NCBI GenBank assembly: GCA_028564705.1
Contig: JAPXFQ010001796.1
Location: 1-64,000 of the forward strand
Direction: 5' to 3'
Length of the DNA stretch: 64,000 nucleotides
DNA from: Apricaphanius iberus
Lineage: Eukaryota > Chordata > Actinopteri > Cyprinodontiformes > Aphaniidae
In this document: positions 10,691 through 21,491 of the stretch, one piece after another
Position numbering within the stretch: position 1 is the first letter of the stretch
How the letters are laid out: each line of letters begins with the position of its first letter
Notes under the pieces: generated by a model
Databases searched by the model: none
What the model was told of the DNA's origin: nothing
The model's input: only the letters and a program-made list of their open reading frames with translations
Program-made: the position numbers and the translations under genes

Positions 10691-12230
10691 ACATCATAGA
10701 AACATGTGAGAACTTCAAACAGAATAAAACCAAATCACTTCCTGTTAACAAGAGAAATATCCGAGAGGTTCTACAGGTTCCTCCTCCTGCAAAGCAGAAC
10801 CCCAGGTTCCTGCAGGATTCAACAGTCTGGAACCGGGTCAGAACCATCTGGAAGGAGAAGCTGAAGATGAAAGCTTGAGGAGCAGCTCTTAGCTCTTCTG
10901 GGTTCCCTCCAGAACCTGTTTGGGATCAGAAAGGATCCTCCTCCTCCCATCATGCCTCACCTGACACAACAGCACAGATGCATTGTGGGATGTGAGGGAG
11001 GAGGGCAGGGGAGCTGGCTGGTTATTGGCTGGAACATGAGGGAGCCCACGTTGGTGGTCAGGAGAGGAGAAGGTCATGAATATGAGATCAGGGCTCCACG
11101 CCGCCTCGGCTTCTCTCCTTGTTTCTGGGAACTTTGGGAAAGTCGGATCCTCCTGTTGCTTCTGGTCGGAAACTAAAAGACGGAAAACTGGGAGAGCGTT
11201 CCATCGTTCCACACCAGCAGCTTCTCAGCTCCTGGTTCTGGTCCACAGAGATTCTTACCTCCAGAACCACTGCTGCAGTCAGGTGTGTCCCACCAGGACA
11301 ACGGACAATAACACATTACCAGGGCTGAGGAAGAGGAGGGTCCACCTGCTGGACCAACCTGGAACTGTCCACGGATCAGGATCCTGTCAGAATGAGCTGA
11401 ACGGCCTCAATAAAACACAACGACGCCTCCTTCATACCCAGGAACACACACAGCTTCACAGCAGCATTATGCACAATAATATACACAATATCACTAAGGT
11501 TAGCCCCGCCCACAGCGCTAAGGGACGTTAGCCCCGCCCACAAAAACTGTTACATTTTCATAAATAATGTTCAGTCAACACTGAAAAACACTTTTAACCT
11601 CCAACAGTAAAAACTGAGTCTGTGTGTTTTGTCTCTTTAAAAATACAGAATCATTCACAACTCTAGAGAATAAAACCATAAGCTTCATACATTAATATTT
11701 CTGCTTAAATTCATGAATACAAAACACATTATGAATTTGCTTCAATTTTTTTAATATAAAATATTAGATGTCTTAAACTATTTTTCAACATTAATGTAAT
11801 CTTGAAGGTGACTAGACAAATTTGATACATTTAAATTATATATATGTGTATATACATGAAACCAAAAGAACGTTTTAAGTAATATTCAATTCATTACAAA
11901 AAACGATAATAAGATTTTACTCAAAACCGGAGAACATATTTCCACAATAAATGATTCATGAAAATAAGGAAAAGGATCAGAACCACTGAGAAACAAAGTC
12001 AGAATCTGGACTTGATTCAGTGGTTCTGGTTCTCTTCTCTGGCTACATTAAAAATGTTCCCGCACCCAAAACGGACGGGATGGATGAGAAGAAGTGGAAA
12101 ACAGGAACCATTTTGGTTTCAGGCTGTCTGACACGGAATAACATCAGAAACGGTTTAAAGACGATCATGTTTGTCAAATATCAGCCAGAAACGGTTTAAT
12201 AAACACACAGAACAGAACCAGAAGTTTGGT
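10691..12230. other. Intronic non-coding DNA
   Basis: Unique sequence between the 30-bp and 41-bp minisatellites, becoming AT-rich after about 11560. Open frames on both strands in 10889-11531 overlap each other, have no recognisable domain and lack convincing splice signals. If exon 1 at 12481-12625 is right, all of this is intron 1 of the matrin-3-like gene. A minus-strand GTCAG/GTGAGG near 10958-10968 could be a donor of an alternative untranslated exon, but nothing else supports it. Confidence 0.5.
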
Positions 12231-12455
12231 TAGCGCGAGCAGTTAGCTCTGGCTGTTAGCCAGTTAGCTCCTAGCGCTAGCAGTTAGCTCTGGCTGTTAG
12301 CCAGTTAGCTCCTAGCGCTAGCAGTTAGCTATGGCTGTTAGCCAGTTAGCTCTTGGCGCTACCAGTTAGCGATTAGCGATGGCAGTTAGCTATGACTGTT
12401 AGCCCGTTAGCTCCTAGCGCTAGCAGTTAGCCAGTCAGCTCCTAGCGCTAGCAGC
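12231..12455. repeat. 41-bp minisatellite next to the putative exon 1 donor
   Basis: TAGCGC recurs at 12231, 12272 and 12313 (41 bp apart), then in degenerate copies to about 12455. Units combine AGCGCTAGCAGTTAGCT, GGCTGTTAGCC and AGTTAGCTCC. About five copies, the last two diverged. It lies just inside the putative intron 1, some 25 bp from its donor. Confidence 0.9.
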
Positions 12456-12480
12456 GGTCGAGAAGAAGCAGAACACTCAC

Positions 12481-12625
12481 CTCAGATAAACTGGAGCTAA
12501 TCTAAATCGGAACAGCGAACCGTCTCCCGGTAAAAACTCTCACTTTAATGTCAGAATTTCCCTTAATGGCGGAAAAGGCCGAAAGAAAACCGAACCGAAG
12601 AGGAGCTGTTAGCCGAGCCTCTTCT
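12481..12625 (-). other. Putative 5' untranslated exon 1 of the matrin-3-like gene
   Basis: On the minus strand a CpG-containing, pyrimidine-rich segment (CTCCTCTTCGGTTCGGTTTT, then TTTTCCGCCATTAAGG) contains no ATG in about 140 nt and ends at a strong donor, CTGAG/GTGAGT, with the GT at 12480-12479. The coding exon 6 kb downstream begins with an acceptor only 9 nt before its ATG, so an upstream untranslated exon is required. This is the best candidate in the window. The 5' limit is approximate. CCGCCAT resembles a YY1 site often found near vertebrate transcription starts. The donor and composition are seen; the connection to the gene is inferred. Confidence 0.45.
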
Positions 12626-12741
12626 ACTAGTGTTTAATGGTGGGTTATGGTACATTAGCGCCTCCTGCGGTGAGAAAGATCACTGCAAAAGCAGCACCGT
12701 TCTGTACATAACAGGAAAACCCATCAGTCCGTTCTTCCACC

Positions 12742-12780
<39 letters not shown>
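12742..12780. repeat. (ATT)n microsatellite
   Basis: About thirteen uninterrupted ATT triplets. Confidence 0.97.
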
Positions 12781-12974
12781 AGACTCATCTCATGTTACAT
12801 ATTACAGCAGGTGATCAGTTCAATCAAAAAAGAAAAAGGCTTTATGGCCTCAAATATTCCTATCTGATCTTGTCAGTGTTCTCAATCATAGCTTTCAATA
12901 AATTACTCATCTTCATAAGACACTTTATCAATATCAATAATATTTAACAATCATACACCTGGTATTAAGTGGGT

Positions 12975-13425
12975 TAGGGCTACCCTGTCAGTTCAAGCGC
13001 TAACCTGTTTTCTCTTAGTCTCTTCCTACAGTAGGTGCTCCTGACCCGCCCTGCTTGACGACCCTGACTAAGATGGCGTTCCAGTGACGGAAAGTTCTCC
13101 ACGTCCTGCAACAAACTTCTGCATCAGTTCTATTGCTCTTTCTGTGTCTCTGTTGTGTATTCTCCAAGCCACAGACGGTCTCTGCAGATAACCGCTTGTG
13201 CTGAGCCTGGTTCTGCTGGAGGTTTCTTCCTGTTAAAAGGGAGTTTTTCCTTTCCACTGTCGCTGCATGCTTGCTCAGTATGAGGGATTGCTGAGAATTA
13301 CACGACGCAATCTTCTGTGGTTCTGTAATTTCTACACTAAACATTGTATTGTAATAACTCTTCTTGTAAAGTGCCTTGAGATGACATCTGTTGTGAAACG
13401 GCGCTATATAAATAAACTGAATAGA
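12975..13425 (+). repeat. LINE 3'-end-like dispersed repeat
   Basis: Ends with TGAGATGACATCTGTTGTGA, then GGCGCTATATAAATAAACTG, a tail that recurs elsewhere in the window: minus strand at 36262-36360, plus strand at 52050-52115, diverged minus strand at 56341-56410. It also shares a GAGGTTTCTTCCTGTT-type block and a CACTGTCGCTGCATG block with 51920-51975. At 56341 the same tail follows LINE ORF2 protein remnants, so this is most likely a LINE 3' region or a SINE using that tail. Confidence 0.75.
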
Positions 13426-13615
13426 AAATTAAGTGATTTCTACAGTTCCACCTAATAATAACCAACCTGTTGCCTTGCTCTGTGTCTCCTGATTATTTCT
13501 ACTTCCCTTCTTTATTTTTTTTCCATTCTCACAGCTCAATGACATGAATTTCTTGACAAAAATGTTTTAAAATATGCAGGACGTAAATTACAGTCATTGT
13601 GTGAACAGATTTTTG

Positions 13616-13762
13616 AATTATCTGGGGGTCTTGTTCACGAATGAGAGGAAAATGGAGCAGGAGATCCATAGACAGATTGGTAAGGCGTCTGCAGTTATAT
13701 GGGAGCTATAATGGTCTGTTATGGTGAAGAGAGAGCTGATTTTCCGGTCGATTTATATGGTA
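13616..13762 (+). pseudogene. LINE reverse transcriptase C-terminal fragment (broken)
   Basis: A single frame reads YLGVLFTNERKMEQEI, then IGKASAV, one in-frame TAA at 13709, then WSVMVKREL and FRSIYM. This is the conserved segment just after the reverse transcriptase domain in abundant fish LINEs (pattern LGVLFT.E.RMEREI..RIG.AS.V...L..SV..K.EL). Relative to that pattern several residues before the last block are deleted. No upstream palm motifs are present, so this is a 5'-truncated dead copy. Confidence 0.72.
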
Positions 13763-14727
13763 AAATTACATTATTTGGCGCAGATTAAACCTTATTGCAA
13801 GCAGCATTTGTACTGCCCCGAGCGCTCCTATTATACGGATCCAGCTAATCAAAATAAATACTGCTGAACTGGCTCCAAAATTCTCAGGGTGAAAATAAAA
13901 ATCACTAAAAATAAGGTCCAGGTCGATAAAAAAACAAAACGGAATTTCCCTTTAAATAGATTGAAAGAATATCAAATTTAGAGGAAATAAAGTAAACAGT
14001 ATGGATAAGAATGTATATATACACCATTTATTTAACAGAAACAAAAAGGAAAGAAAGATGAAGATAGTGTAAATCTGCTTATTTGGTTGATTCCTCCGTC
14101 TGTCTGCAGTTCACTGATGCAGCCTGCAGGGGGAGAACGCGAGTCAATCATGCTGCCCTGAAGTAAACAGGTCATGTCCAGTATGTGGGGGGTCTGTCCT
14201 TATCCTGACCTTTGACCTGTACCAGTCCTGGATGTGTGGAAGGTCATCCCACCTCAGGTCCGGCATTATACGCTGGTTCCTACGAGACGTTTTAAATCAT
14301 TTAATAACGATAAATGATGAAAGTAGGATAACAGAAACAATAATGAAAAGGAAACCAATAAAATCCTACTTTAATATATAAACCTGAGCATTTATTACCT
14401 GATAAAAGTCATTTTCTATCATACTTTTAACAGACGGTTCATTTTGCACCTGGTGGAAACATCCCATAAAAGGAGATTGAGTTTATTCCGTTTTACTGCA
14501 TTTAATGCAAAATGTTTCATACCTTATGAACCTTTCATCGGGTGGCTGAATATGAATTTCTGAATCCAAATAAAACTCTGGTGTTTGAGGCTGAAACGGG
14601 ACAAAATACGTTCCTGCTGCTCTGAGGACTGACTCTGTTCCTCAACGGAAATAATGTTACGGAAATTCATATTTAAAAACAACCGCAGAATATATTAAAC
14701 ACCTGGATTCTGATCCATTAATATGGA

Positions 14728-14741
14728 CCAGCAGGTGGCGC
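14728..14741 (+). promoter_or_regulatory. CTCF-like motif
   Basis: CCAGCAGGTGGCGC matches the CTCF core consensus CCASYAGRKGGCRS at all 14 positions. Motif match only. Confidence 0.4.
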
Positions 14742-15562
14742 TATGTGACCGTTTGTTAGTTCTCTTTGTTCCGATTTAACAGGAAGTGGTAAGTGCTACG
14801 GACACAAACTAATAAGTCATACAGAAAGAAAATTTGACGCAATTAACGATAAACCTTCAAATATTCACCTGAAATATGGAAACAGAGGAAAAGCCAATAT
14901 TTGGAAATATAAAACACAGTCTGGAGATGATATTTATTAGATCCAAAGTTTTTGAAGATCGAATTAGATAAGAAAATAAAATAATAATAGAATGTACCCA
15001 ACTGATTATCAGGAGAATGTAAAATAAATATTTTATGTAAAGCAACTTTCTCTATTTTTAAAATCATTTTTGACACGAAACTATTTTTTTTCGAGAATAA
15101 GCACAAAAAGAATAAAAAAACAACATCTTTATTAAAAACTGTTCGCTTATCTGTGAAATGTGGGGAAAGATTAATAAACAAGATGAACAATTCATCACAA
15201 ATAACAAACTATTATTTCAGAATAAAATACCTTAAAAAAACGTTTAGAAATAAATTAAAAGATATTTAAACATCAGATCCTGTTTGAAAAGCGAATAAAC
15301 AAAAAAATCTATGAAGTTTAAGTCAAATAAAATAAAATAAAACCAATAAGTATTTATTATTTTCATGCTTTTTTCCCTCAACAGTAATAACAACAACAAA
15401 CAATTAAGCTTAAAGTCATTTTTAAAATCCAAACATTCTGGTCAAAACTGAGAGAAATATTTTACTGTATTCACCGTTTTTTCTTATTTTAGGCGTTTTT
15501 GGCCTTTTGGAAATAAATCATGTTCACAAACTGACATCTACCGACGCAGTACAGCTAGCAGG

Positions 15563-15576
15563 ACAGCAGGGGGCGC
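15563..15576 (+). promoter_or_regulatory. CTCF-like motif
   Basis: ACAGCAGGGGGCGC, 13 of 14 positions of the CTCF core consensus, identical to the motif at 5065 and in the same orientation as the one at 14728. Motif match only. Confidence 0.35.
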
Positions 15577-18556
15577 TACATTCCACCATAAAACGTCATC
15601 CTGTTAGAAATCCGGAGTGTTAACAGTTTCTAAATAATCATGAACAAACGGCTTGTTTTTCTATTTGTAAGGTTTGATAACTGTTTAAAATAGATGAAGA
15701 TCATCATCATCATCAGTAAAGTAATAGAAATATCTGAGCAACTGTTTTTTTATTAAAGGGAATGACTTTAATTATAGAAAAACATGGATTTTCTGATGAG
15801 AATCATCAACATTTAAAAAATAAAATGTATAAAAAAATCATATTCAGTAAAACAATCAATAATTTTATCAGTACTTTAATTTGATTAATTTAACTTTAAA
15901 ATTTCCTTTGTTTTAGAAAACAGAATAAAGAAATTATTCAAACACAACAAAGTTTACCTGAAAATAAAAAATAGAACGTATTCTTATAACATTACAGAAT
16001 CTAACGTGTTATTGTCATAAATGTTTTTACTGCACCTACATTAAATCTACATGTTTTCTCATTAAACTTGTGTAATATATTAACATGGTTTTTAAATAGG
16101 AACATTTCTTGATTTTCTAACAGCACATCTGAGAAGTTATGTCTTTATGATTTGCTGATACACTGAATGGCCGTATTATTGACGTGGGTTTTTGCTTCTT
16201 TATCCGGCTGTTTTATGTCGGCTGCTTATTGTTCCGTTAAAAATGACTGAATGATGAGTTTAGATGAGGAGAAAATATGTCTTCAGTTAGACCAGATTAT
16301 TTTCAGAGGGATTATATGCAGTGCTGGATCGTCTGTTTTCCTCCTAATAGGTTTGACATATTAATAATACTATTCTGAAATATCCTGTGGTGCTTTACCA
16401 CATCAGCTTTTTTACATCACTTGTAGAACTGTTATCATAAAATAATAATTAGCAATTAAATTTAGAAAATAGAAGCGATGAATGATCTGTGTAGCTGTTC
16501 ATGTTCTCTCAGTGTTTCTCCTGTCATTTAATAAAAGGTTTACCTCTAAATTACTTTTATTTATCTCATATTTAAATCATCATTTGTTTAATTGATTTAG
16601 CTAAATAACTGTTATTTAGCATCCAGGTTGAATAGTTTTTAATGTTTGGGTGACTTGTACTGATGCATTTTATGAAATTGTAGAAATGGTGACATGGAGG
16701 AGAAATGAGTTGTGTAATTATTGCTAAAATAAAGATGGATTCATATTTCTACGCTCAGTTTATCGTGAACGAGTTTAATGTGGCGTCAGATTTAACGCAC
16801 TATTCTTCCTGTTCCTTCTTTAAATGGATACTGACATGTTTATGTTTCAGTATTGTTACAATAATTTTCTCAATCTGACCGTTTTTTTACTTTATCAAAA
16901 ATAAATAAAGATTAAATTTCACTTCCTGCATGTTAAAAAGGTTTTCATCATAAATTATTGAACAGTTAGTGCAGAGTAACTAAAATTAATATTAGAATTC
17001 ATATAATTTGAAGTGTCTCACTCCCAGTTTACCTAGAATGACTTATTAGTTTTTAAAATGTATTCTTTGAAGCAGTAACATTGAGTGTTGACCAGAGTTT
17101 TTATCCAGGATGTGTGGGGTCTGCAGAGAGACATTTAGCTTAAAAGTTCATCACACCTTTATTCTTCAATAATCTGCTTTCTGATTTGTTTCAAAACAAA
17201 GAATTTTTTAATTTTACAAACAGAACGGATTTTATTCTGAATTTACTTTAAATGTTTTAATACATTAAAGCATTTATTACATCTATTTAATTATTCTTAT
17301 AGATGTATAAAACAGCCTTTAGTGCTTGAATTTAGCTGTTGTTCTCCACATGAACATACTAATAATTAAAGCATCTGCATTGAGATAAACTGTTACTGTA
17401 GGCCTGTGACCTTATTGGCCAAAATGACTGCAGGGTTAAAAATCTATTTTAGATAGAAAAATGTCAGATTTTGTGGCTCAAACTTGCAGGATTTTAGGTG
17501 GAAGAAAATGAACAAAAGGAAGCTGATGATGTTTAAAATATTTCTGCGGATAAAATTCAGATGTGTCTCTTTTAAAAGCTGGAAAATAGATAAAGTTGGA
17601 GATCTTAATAATTCAAAGTTTTATTTTTTGTAACATTCCTTCAGTTTGTGAGTGTATCTGCAGACTGAAATGTTTCATAGTTTTGTTGCGGATGACATAT
17701 TTTACTGTGCTGTGCAGAAACAGCACAAACTGATGATGACTGAGTTTAAAAATGTCCTCCTCTAAAATGACGCCTCTGATTTTACTGGGGTTTCTACTTT
17801 TATTCTACATTTGACCATTTTGACAGATAGATTATATATTTTTATGCCGCCTTTTCTCTACATAACTGCTTCTTTCCTGAGCTTTCTTTGTGGAGACGTT
17901 GTACATGTTACGATGATTGTTAACATCTGTTGTTGTTTAAAAAAAGGGTGAAGTATCACAGGTCAGATGGACTTTTTCTTCTCCTTTATGCTGACAGAGA
18001 AAGAAGGAGGAATTCTGCTCTTATTGATGAAGATTTTATAGCATCACATTTTAAATACATGCTTTATTGCACAATACAAGGCATCCATTTCATTCAATTC
18101 TTTTCATTTTAGTTGCTGAGTCACAACAGATTATTTTTGTCATGATTCAAAAATTTCAAACTCCGTTCGACGCTGAACAAACACCGTGATACTGACATGT
18201 TTGCAGGTAGATTCTAGTTTCTTAAAGAGAAAAACAGTTTTTAAGATTTTTATTTGACAAACAGGGATGTGACACAACGGACTGACTGGTAGGAGCGATG
18301 GGGCTGGGAAGAGAACAGGTTGGTGGTTAGAGATCGGGCTGATCCAGGATTCTTGTTGTTTCAGGCGTTTTATGTGATGGAGTTTCAGAGGTCTTACTTG
18401 GAGTGAAAGGTGAGGTTGGTTGGAGGAGGTAAGCAGGTAGACAGTAACGCAGACTGGCTGGGATCCTGATGGCGTCTTTCCCTTTTCTTTCCCTTTCTTG
18501 CAGGTGGATTGTTGGAGGGTGGAGAAGCAGACGGCAGCGAGGACGTGAGTAAGTAA

Positions 18557-18870
18557 GTAAAACTTTATTTATATAGCACCTTTCAAGATAAAGATCACAG
18601 AGTGCTTCACAAAAGAGAAAGAGATAAAAATGAACAGAAGGATCACATAAAATCAGTCTTAAAACGATGTGTCTTAAACTGGCCTCTAAAGGCAGCAACA
18701 GAATCCACAGACAGAGGCAGTGAGTTCCAGAGCTTCAGAACCAGCCCCAAAATCACAGTGTCCTGTAGCTTTCAGTCTGGTATCGGGAACAGACGGTAAA
18801 TGTTGCTCACTGGACCTCAGCGCTCTGGAGGGAATGTATGGATGCAGTAGAAACAAGTTCAGGCTTGGAT
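18557..18870. repeat. Dispersed retroelement-like fragment
   Basis: Starts with CTTTATTTATATAGCACCTT and continues through a segment (GAGTTCCAGAGCTTCAG; CTCAGCGCTCTGGAGGGAAT) of a type found repeatedly in fish genomes next to the TTTATATAGC tail. It is read here as the reverse complement of a retroelement 3' part. Family assignment is from recalled similarity only. Confidence 0.5.
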
Positions 18871-19128
18871 CAGGTTGTCCTTAGTACCAGGCTGGGATCC
18901 AGAACCACCTGGCGTTAGCCTCCTGGATCCCTTCTCCTTTCATTCTGCAGTACTGATGGAGGTCTGATCAGGAGCACCTGTGGCTGCCGCTGCCGATCAC
19001 AGCCTGCCAGAAGACGTAAGAAAAAACCCGGCACACTGAAACCCCCCCATGGAAGCCACCTAGCGAATGAGCAGAGGAAGCAGCAGAGGAGGAAGCCTCC
19101 AAGTCAGAGATCAGGGAGTCGTCCAGGA

Positions 19129-19469
19129 CAGTGTTTCCCAACACATAGACCGTGGGGACGACTGGTTCTGGGATGGATGATGGGAGGAGAGGAAGTTGTT
19201 ATCCACTGCCCTACATGATTTGGGCATTTTCCTAGTTTTCTCAGGGATTATGTGGTGGAAGGCATGGACCCAAACGCAGAAGCAGGAGTGTTGATGATGG
19301 AGTGGAATGTGATGCTGACGGCAGGAACGGAGGCACAGAGAAACACACGGTGGGCATCTGTAGTACAATCCAACGCTGACTGAAGGGAGGTGAATCTGAA
19401 CCGGGTGTGTTAAAGCAGGGTAAAACCTGTAGGGCAGTGTGCTTTGGGGACCAGGGTTGGGAAACACTG
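19129..19469. mobile_element. Non-autonomous hAT element (341 bp) nested in the gypsy chromodomain
   Basis: Both ends carry CAGTGTTTCCCAAC pointing inward (plus strand at 19129-19142, minus strand at 19469-19456). Inverted CAGTG-type ends are typical of hAT transposons. The flanks are GTCCAGGA (19121-19128) and GTCTAGGA (19470-19477), an 8-bp target duplication with one mismatch, as expected for hAT. Insertion is directly after the chromodomain ILD residues. No transposase is encoded. An internal 58-bp segment also occurs at 19955-20013. Confidence 0.85.
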
Positions 19470-19477
19470 GTCTAGGA

Positions 19478-19925
19478 TGAAGGAGCGAGGGACCCACTTG
19501 CGTTCCTCAGAACTGTAGCCCTCCCAGCCCACCAGGAATTGACGGCTCCGAAAACGAGAATCGACGACGTGGCGAACGGTGTAGGATGGGTGACCATCAA
19601 TAATCCAGGCGGGTGGAGGGGAATCGGGAGCAAGGCACAAAGAACCGGTGCGGGCTGGTTTGATCTATGAGACGTGGAAGACAGGATGGAGTCAGAGGTG
19701 AGACGGGAGCTTCAGTTTGATGGTGGATGGACTGATTATGGAGATGATGGGGTATGGACCGAGGAACCTGGGTGATAACTTCTTAGAGCAGGCTTTGGAT
19801 GGGATATCCTTAGATGAAGGCCAAACTTGCTGTGTCCTATATATGGGCCTGGGAGGCGCTTCTGATTGGCTATTTTCATGTTTTGGGCTGAGGTGTGTTG
19901 GAATGTGGTTCTTGTCTGGTTCCAC
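19478..19925 (-). pseudogene. Gypsy integrase C-terminal region and chromodomain (two in-frame stops)
   Basis: One minus-strand frame reads QQVWPSSKDIPSKA, KLSPRFLGPY and KLKLPSHL, then a stop, then LHPVFHVS, a second stop, then the chromodomain: YTVRHVVDSRFRSRQFLVGW, EGYSSEERKWVPRSFILD. These are the GPY/F-like integrase tail, the HPVFHVS linker and a chromodomain with its aromatic cage positions (Y, W, W) present. The stops are consistent with decay of Arg and Gln codons. The frame then runs straight into the hAT insertion. In intact relatives the chromodomain directs integration to marked chromatin; this copy is dead. Confidence 0.85.
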
Positions 19926-20704
19926 AGTCTATGGATGGAGTAGATCTGAGCAGGGACCGTGGGGACGACTGGTTCTGGGATGGATGATGGGAGGAGTGGA
20001 AGTTGTTATCCAAGGGAGACTTCAAAAGTTAACCAAGCATAAAGTTTAATGCAACAATCAGATCTGAACGCATTGGTGAGTATTTCTGTCATTAACCCCA
20101 CGAAGGGACACATTTGGCCAACTTGTTCTCGTCTCATGGTCATTAGTAATTGTTCTTCCTGCTAGCAGGCTAGTTCCATTGGCTAACACAGCCTAATACC
20201 ACAGGTTGTGCTGATTCATGTTTAAGCATGTTGACAACTAAACACTAGCTGGCCTATAGTTTAGTTGTCTTTATGCTTACAGACGCGTTTGGCAACTAGC
20301 TAAGCTAAAGGGACTTTGTACAACAAGAAGCAAACTAGTTCAACTCTTGGAAACAAAAGCAGTCAGCAGCTGTCTCCCCTTATTCTGCCTTCTGATTTGT
20401 TCTGTTTGGGAAGCATGATAAATTGCATCAAGGCTAATCTAATCTCGCTGGTCTGGGCTCCAGTGTTGCCGACTATCTCCCACAGAAAGTATCTGAATTT
20501 GACCCAGAAAGTTGCTAGATGTCGCCAGATGACGTGATCTGGACCTTATTTTTAGCAAATATGTTCATTAACTAACCCAGACCAGTTTGGAGCTACTTGG
20601 AGTCCTTCAGGAGAAGTTTATATCTGTATATAAAATGTTTGGCGATATGAAAGATCAGTCCATACGGTTACTGGGAGCTCTGTACCCTCGAGTCAATTTC
20701 TCCA

Positions 20705-21080
20705 TTCTTTAAGGACTAGTTTGATGGCGAGGAGCTTCCAGTCGCCGATGTCATAGTCCTGCTCAGCTGGGGAACGTTTTTTGGAAAAGAATGCACATTG
20801 GTGAAGTTTGTGGACATTGAGACAAAAAGGCTCCCACGCCAGCAGCCGAGGCATCGACTTCGAGGATGAATTGTGAGTTGGGATATGGGAGGATGAGAAC
20901 GGGAGAGTAATGGGAGATCAGCAGTTTGGTGAAGGCTTGGTCTGCTTCCAGGAGAAGGGCAGTTTGGTGGAAGTCACAGCAGTGAAGGGGGAGGCAACGA
21001 CGCTGAAATTTTGGATGAACTGTCGATAAAAGTTAGCAAAACCAAAAACATGGTTGCAGCTGTGGGTCGGGGTTGGCCAC
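20705..21080 (-). pseudogene. Gypsy reverse transcriptase end and RNase H fragment (frameshifted)
   Basis: Minus-strand frames read FANFYRQFIQNFS and SPFTAVTSTKLPFSW (reverse transcriptase thumb/connection), ending at a TGA. A shifted frame then reads [30 protein letters not shown] (start of RNase H with its first Asp), and a third frame [19 protein letters not shown] and LLAIKL. Three frames in 370 bp show at least two frameshifts. The reverse transcriptase palm upstream is missing. Confidence 0.85.
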
Positions 21081-21491
21081 TCCTCTCCTGCTTGGTTTTG
21101 GCCGGAAGCGCTCTGACTTTTCCACCCTAGAAAATGAAGGTCATGGAAGAAACATGGAACTCACACTTTTCTGCTTTAACATAGAGACGAATCTCTGGCT
21201 AATTTAAAGCGGATTGTTTCTTATTAATGTTGGACAACCCTGATCATCCTCTTCCTCAGACTACCCTACAACAACAGGGTGTTTTCATTCAGAGGCTTCA
21301 ACAGTTTCGCTGTAACACAGACTGCTACTGTAGTGGAGGGAACACTGAGCCGTCTATCAGGATGGGATGACTCTGTTCACAGTGGAAGAACCTGAGCTCC
21401 ACTTAAAGCCATTTAGAGTATGAGAAGTTATGCGTTAGAGAAACGGCTGTTCAGCTGCTGATACAGGTTTAAATGGTATAAATGTGAGGTT

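Larger units (their letters stand above)
13770..18556. other. AT-rich non-coding stretch
   Basis: About 4.8 kb of AT-rich sequence with many short A and T runs. Open frames (for example minus 14843-15190 and 15244-15432) are rich in Phe, Ile, Leu and Lys, as expected of AT-rich non-coding DNA, and show no domain. Two CTCF-like motifs lie at 14728 and 15563. No exon, RNA gene or transposon ends were recognised. Confidence 0.6.
18930..21080 (-). mobile_element. Ty3/gypsy chromovirus remnant (degraded)
   Basis: On the minus strand the order is reverse transcriptase end and RNase H (21080-20705), an unrecognised 650-bp middle part, integrase C-terminus (19925-19692), chromodomain (19640-19478), a nested hAT element, then about 200 bp of probable pol tail or LTR (19128-18930). 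The arrangement and the chromodomain identify the chromovirus branch of Ty3/gypsy, known from fish. The integrase catalytic core is missing. The element carries stops and frameshifts throughout and cannot be functional. No pair of LTRs was recognised, and the left limit is approximate. Confidence 0.75.

Noticed and set aside
10889..11531. Overlapping open frames on both strands (107 and 151 codons)
   Set aside because: No domain and mutual overlap; probably putative intron 1 sequence.
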